Source: Streptomyces anulatus (GTDB taxonomy: Bacteria > Actinomycetota > Actinomycetes > Streptomycetales > Streptomycetaceae). Taken from it: a DNA stretch of 64,000 nucleotides. Below are positions 60,903 to 64,000 of the stretch, in pieces (the first letter of the stretch is position 1; every line of letters begins with the position of its first letter). Both the position numbers and the translations under genes were made by a program. The notes beneath the pieces are model-generated. The model had not been told where the DNA came from. It searched no databases and was given only the letters and a program-made list of their open reading frames with translations. The stretch lies in the NCBI RefSeq assembly GCF_014650675.1, contig NZ_BMVK01000001.1, positions 186,001-250,000 of the forward strand. The letters are read 5' to 3'.

Positions 60903-61661
60903 TCAGCGGTCCGCACCCGAGCCCTGGTCCCGGGCCTGGATCAGGAACGTCAGCCCTTCCGGGCTGCGCAGCCGCACGACGCGGCGACGGCCCTCCCCGG
61001 CGAGGGTGACGAGATCCGGACCGTGGGCGCGGGCCCGGCGGATCACGGCGTCCGGATCGTCCACGGCGAGGGCCAGTTCCCACTGCGGTGCGGAGCCGGC
61101 GGCGGGGCCCGCACCTGTGCCGCCCGGAGCGGGGCCGGCTTCCCGGAAGGCGGCCCGGCCGAGGGGCGTCCCCGTCGTCCTGGCATAGAACTCCCGGGCC
61201 CGCTCGGGGTCTTCGCAGGCCAGAACCGCGTGGTGGGGCGTGCCCTCCGCGGTGGCCGACACCGGCCACCCGGCGAATCCCCGCGGCCGCCAGAGGGAGA
61301 GGACGGCGCCCACCGGGTCGATCAGCGTGGCGATCCGGCCCTGGTCCCCCGCGTCGAACGGCGCGACGACGACCCGCGCCCCGTTCGCCACCGCCAGATC
61401 CGTACGGTGGTCCACGTCGTCGACCGCGAGGTAGTAGGCGATGTGGGGCGGCGTACCGGGCGGGTAGACCGGCTGGGCCAGGTCGCTCACCCCGCCGATC
61501 CGGTCGGCCCCGGCGGAGATCTTGACGGCCCGCCGCCAGTCCTCCTCGTCCACGGCGAAGTCCCAGCCCAGCACCGAGGAGAAGAAGGCGGCGGTGCCGG
61601 ACGGGTCGCGGGTCTTGAGGTCCATCCAGCAGAACTCGTTCATCGGGCCGTGCCTCGTCAT
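60903..61661 (-). CDS. Two-domain VOC (glyoxalase/bleomycin-resistance fold) protein
   Basis: A 252-residue protein with two VOC halves: NEFCWMDLKTRDPSGTAAFF, SVLGWDF (first) and PHHAVLACEDPERAREFYART (second). Metal-binding residues are only partly conserved. Actinobacterial proteins of this form are often annotated as hydroxylase-like or dioxygenase-like; function is unknown. Likely cotranscribed with the GNAT gene. Confidence 0.85.
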   Translation of the reverse strand: MTRHGPMNEFCWMDLKTRDPSGTAAFFSSVLGWDFAVDEEDWRRAVKISAGADRIGGVSDLAQPVYPPGTPPHIAYYLAVDDVDHRTDLAVANGARVVVAPFDAGDQGRIATLIDPVGAVLSLWRPRGFAGWPVSATAEGTPHHAVLACEDPERAREFYARTTGTPLGRAAFREAGPAPGGTGAGPAAGSAPQWELALAVDDPDAVIRRARAHGPDLVTLAGEGRRRVVRLRSPEGLTFLIQARDQGSGADR

Positions 61662-61760
61662 CGTGCGCTCCTCAGGTGTCCTCCGCTGGATACCGGGCGC
61701 CCGCACGGGTGCGCAAGCGGGTTTCCCGCGCCGTACGGGATGGGCGGGGCGCGGTGCCGG

Positions 61761-61885
61761 GGCACGGGGCCAGGGCACGAGGCACGGGCCACGCGGCACG
61801 CGGCACGCGGCACGGGGCACGGGGCACGCGGCACGCGGCACGCGGCACGCGGCACGGGGCACGGGGCACGCGGCACGCGGCACGG
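61761..61885. repeat. Heptanucleotide minisatellite
   Basis: About 18 consecutive copies of a 7-nt unit, GGCACGC or GGCACGG, one copy 6 nt. C and G variants occur in blocks (CC-GG-CCCC-GG-CC-G), so longer units were duplicated. It lies in the 296-nt gap between the VOC and SDR genes, upstream of the VOC start. Confidence 0.9.
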
Positions 61886-61957
61886 GAGACCGGCAGGATC
61901 GGCCAGACCTCCCCCGAGGCCAGGCCTCGCCCGGCAGGCGGCGGTTCGACGGCAGTC

Positions 61958-62890
61958 CTAGGGCGCCCCGTAGACCCGCCCCGGCTCCTCCGCGTCCGCC
62001 AGCAGCCGGCGCACCGTTTCGCCCGCCTCGGCCGGGGACCTGCGCGCGCCCCGGTCGTCGGTGGGGCCGGGGCGCCAGCCCTCCATGACGGTGATGCGGC
62101 CCGCCTCGGCCTCGAAGACGCGGCCCGTCACCCCGTCGCTCGCGGCGGAGCCGAGCCAGACGACGAGGGGCGAGACGTTCGCGGGGGCCATGGCGTCGAA
62201 CTCCCCCTCCCCCGGGGCCGCCATCGTCTCGGCGAAGGTCAGCTCGGTCATCCGGGTCCGGGCTGCCGGGGCGAGGGCGTTGACGTGGACCCCGTACCGG
62301 CCCAGCTCGGCGGCCGCGACCAGGGTCAGGGCGACGATTCCGGCCTTGGCCGCCGCGTAGTTGCCCTGGCCGACGCTGCCGAGGAGTCCCGCGCCGGAGC
62401 TGGTGTTGATCACCCGGGCGGCCGGCGGGCGGCCCGCCTTCGCCTCGGCCCGCCAGTGGGCGGCGGCGTGCTTCAGGGGCAGGAAATGGCCTCTGAGGTG
62501 GACCCGCATCACCGCGTCCCAGTCGTCCTCGTCCAGGTTGACGAGCATCCGGTCGCGCAGGAAGCCCGCGTTGTTGACCAGGGTGTCGAGGCGGCCGAAG
62601 GCCTCCACGGCGGTGGCGACCAGGGAGGCCGCGCCTCCGGCCGTGGCGATGTCGCCGCCGTGGACGACGGCTTCGCCGCCCGCCGCCACGATCTCGTCGA
62701 CGACCTCCCGGGCCGGGCCGGCGGAACCCCCGTCCCCGTCGGGCCCGACGCCGAGGTCGTTGACGACGACCCGCGCCCCTTCGGCGGCGAAGGCCAGGGC
62801 GTGGGCCCGGCCGAGTCCCCGTCCGGCGCCCGTGACGGCGACGACCCGGTCCGCGCAGAGTCCGGCGCGGCGTGCGGTGGGTGCGGTCAT
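61958..62890 (-). CDS. Short-chain dehydrogenase (Rv3548c-like)
   Basis: A 310-residue SDR: TGAGRGLGRAHALAFA cofactor site, NNAGFLRDRM, catalytic S and YxxxK in INTSSGAG and GNYAAAKAG, an unusual Asp-loop VVVNDLGVGPDG that prefers NAD. In M. tuberculosis an SDR (Rv3548c) lies divergently beside echA20-ipdAB; the same layout here supports a role in steroid C/D-ring breakdown. Substrate inferred. Confidence 0.9.
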   Translation of the reverse strand: MTAPTARRAGLCADRVVAVTGAGRGLGRAHALAFAAEGARVVVNDLGVGPDGDGGSAGPAREVVDEIVAAGGEAVVHGGDIATAGGAASLVATAVEAFGRLDTLVNNAGFLRDRMLVNLDEDDWDAVMRVHLRGHFLPLKHAAAHWRAEAKAGRPPAARVINTSSGAGLLGSVGQGNYAAAKAGIVALTLVAAAELGRYGVHVNALAPAARTRMTELTFAETMAAPGEGEFDAMAPANVSPLVVWLGSAASDGVTGRVFEAEAGRITVMEGWRPGPTDDRGARRSPAEAGETVRRLLADAEEPGRVYGAP

Positions 62891-62974
62891 CTCATCTCCC
62901 CATGATCGACGGCTTGTTGACGGCCGGCTGACGGCTGACGGCCGGTTGGCGGCCGGGGGCGCTACTGCTACCGT

Positions 62975-62996
62975 CCACCTAACAAATGTTTGGTGG
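62975..62996. promoter_or_regulatory. 22-bp palindrome, operator for the SDR/echA20 divergent pair
   Basis: CCACC-T-AACA-AA-TGTT-T-GGTGG, symmetrical over 22 bp around 62985.5, in the 125-nt gap between the divergent genes. Its form fits a TetR-type repressor. It does not match the KstR2 box (AAGCAAG NN CTTGCTT). Confidence 0.7.
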
Positions 62997-63015
62997 AAAG
63001 GTAGCTGATCCTCCG

Positions 63016-63759
63016 ATGACTGTCTCCACCGCCCGCCCCTCGGACGGCGTCCGCGTCGTCACCGTGGACCGTCCCCCCGTCAACGCGCTTCCCGTACAGG
63101 GCTGGTACGACCTGGCGGACGCCGTCCGGACGGCGGGCCGCGATCCCGAGGTCCGCTGCGTCGTCCTGGCCGCCGCCGGGCGCGGCTTCAACGCGGGCGT
63201 CGACATCAAGGAGTTGCAGCGCGATACGGGGCACGAGGCCCTGATCGGCGCCAACCGGGGCTGCGCCGAGGCGTTCGCCGCGGTGTACACGTGCGAGGTC
63301 CCGGTCGTCGCGGCGGTGCAGGGCTTCTGCCTGGGCGGCGGGGTCGGACTCGTCGGGAACGCCGACGCGATCGTCGCGAGCGAGGACGCGGTCTTCGGCC
63401 TGCCGGAGCTGGACCGGGGCGCGCTCGGCGCCGCGACCCACCTGGCCCGGCTGGTCCCGCAGCACCTGATGCGCACGCTGTACTACACCTCCCGCACGGT
63501 CACCGCGGCGGAACTGCTCGCCCACGGATCGGTCTGGCGAGTGGTCCCGCACCCCGAACTGATGCACACCGCGCTGGAGTTGGCGGAGGAGATCGCCGCC
63601 AAGGACGGCCATCTGCTGCGGCTCGCGAAGGCCGCCCTGAACGGCATCGACCCCGTCGACGTCCGGCGCAGCTACCGCTTCGAGCAGGGGTTCACCTTCG
63701 AGGCGAACCTCGCCGGGACCGCCGACCGGGTCCGCGACACCTTCGGCAAGGAGGCCTGA
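63016..63759 (+). CDS. echA20: EchA20-like steroid D-ring hydrolase (enoyl-CoA hydratase family)
   Basis: A 247-residue crotonase-fold protein. RGFNAGVDIKELQR, GANRGCAEAFAAVY, GFCLGGGVGLVGNADAIVAS and HLARLVPQHLMR align closely with EchA20, as I remember it, which opens the D ring of 5OH-HIC-CoA in steroid breakdown. ipdA begins 3 nt after its stop (TGA-ACC-ATG). Confidence 0.9.
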   Translation: MTVSTARPSDGVRVVTVDRPPVNALPVQGWYDLADAVRTAGRDPEVRCVVLAAAGRGFNAGVDIKELQRDTGHEALIGANRGCAEAFAAVYTCEVPVVAAVQGFCLGGGVGLVGNADAIVASEDAVFGLPELDRGALGAATHLARLVPQHLMRTLYYTSRTVTAAELLAHGSVWRVVPHPELMHTALELAEEIAAKDGHLLRLAKAALNGIDPVDVRRSYRFEQGFTFEANLAGTADRVRDTFGKEA

Positions 63760-63762
63760 ACC

Positions 63763-64000
63763 ATGAGCACTCCCCCTCACGTGCGCGACAAGACGATGAC
63801 GCCCGAGGAGGTCGTCGACCGGCTGAGCAGCGGCATGACGATCGGCATCGGCGGCTGGGGGTCGCGCCGCAAGCCGATGGCCCTGGTCAGGGCCGTGCTC
63901 AGGTCGCCCGTCACCGATCTCACGGTGATCTCCTACGGCGGCCCGGACGTGGGGCTGCTGGCCGCGGCGGGCCGGATCCGCCGCCTGGTCACCGCGTTCG
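63763..64000 (+). CDS. ipdA: IpdA-like CoA-transferase family alpha subunit, 5' part
   Basis: The first 79 codons of a gene that runs off the window. SGMTIGIGGWGSRRKPMALV and DLTVISYGGPDVGLL are the IpdA hallmarks, including the nucleotide-loop-like GWGSRRKP. IpdAB hydrolyses ring C of COCHEA-CoA in cholesterol and steroid breakdown. Position after echA20 is the same as in M. tuberculosis (Rv3550-Rv3552). Confidence 0.85.
   Translation, partial: MSTPPHVRDKTMTPEEVVDRLSSGMTIGIGGWGSRRKPMALVRAVLRSPVTDLTVISYGGPDVGLLAAAGRIRRLVTAF

Overview
The window is a piece of a Streptomyces (high-GC actinomycete) chromosome. Evidence: GC-rich third codon positions throughout, many GTG starts, a Tat-type nucleotidase, a putative HrdB-type promoter in front of rpsA, actinobacterial families (DUF6343, SPW_0924, DUF4184, DUF3068, PAC2, ANTAR), and a core run polA / liv operon / ANTAR regulator / pyruvate kinase. 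No insertion sequence, prophage or CRISPR array was seen.

Layout. 1-411: 3' end of an AlaA-like aminotransferase. 436-10049 (all minus strand): slipin, SNF2 helicase, SWIM zinc-finger protein, a conserved protein of unknown function, two tRNA-like RNA genes, a MoxR AAA+ ATPase and a VWA protein. 10300-29971: housekeeping genes (coaE, PAC2, rpsA, hrpB, polA) mixed with secreted or membrane proteins and a YdeP-type molybdopterin oxidoreductase. 30019-33435: a small putative effector and an NB-ARC/TPR NLR that share an amyloid-like motif. 33736-43768: thioesterase, livJHMGF branched-chain amino-acid ABC importer, ANTAR response regulator, an odd tRNA-Leu(CAA), a LAGLIDADG protein and pyruvate kinase. 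43889-54365: SIMPL protein, 5'-nucleotidase, a DesA/DesB-like siderophore pair, a regulatory kinase, an ArsR repressor, aminopeptidase N and chorismate mutase. 54433-61661: AraC regulator with a GH35 beta-galactosidase, trypsin, a metalloprotease-like protein, ankyrin, GNAT and VOC proteins. 61958-64000: start of a steroid C/D-ring degradation locus (SDR, echA20, ipdA).

The most striking content is the 458-nt gap between the unknown protein (3752-4483) and moxR. On the minus strand it holds two tandem RNAs that each fold as a complete tRNA in circularly permuted order: anticodon-stem 3' strand, variable loop, T arm, acceptor 3' strand, capping loop, acceptor 5' strand, D arm, anticodon-stem 5' strand. 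Each has a 7-bp acceptor, TTC-R-A-N-T T-loop, GG in the D loop, a T8/A14 pair and a 15/48 Levitt pair. This is the architecture of the tRNA-like module of bacterial Y RNAs (Yrl RNAs), but the neighbours are a MoxR/VWA pair rather than a recognisable Ro (TROVE) protein. The second highlight is the effector/NLR pair at 30019-33435: the effector's C-terminus and the NLR's N-terminus match at 14 of 21 positions, as expected for NLR-associated amyloid signalling, and the NLR sensor consists of near-identical 120-nt repeats.
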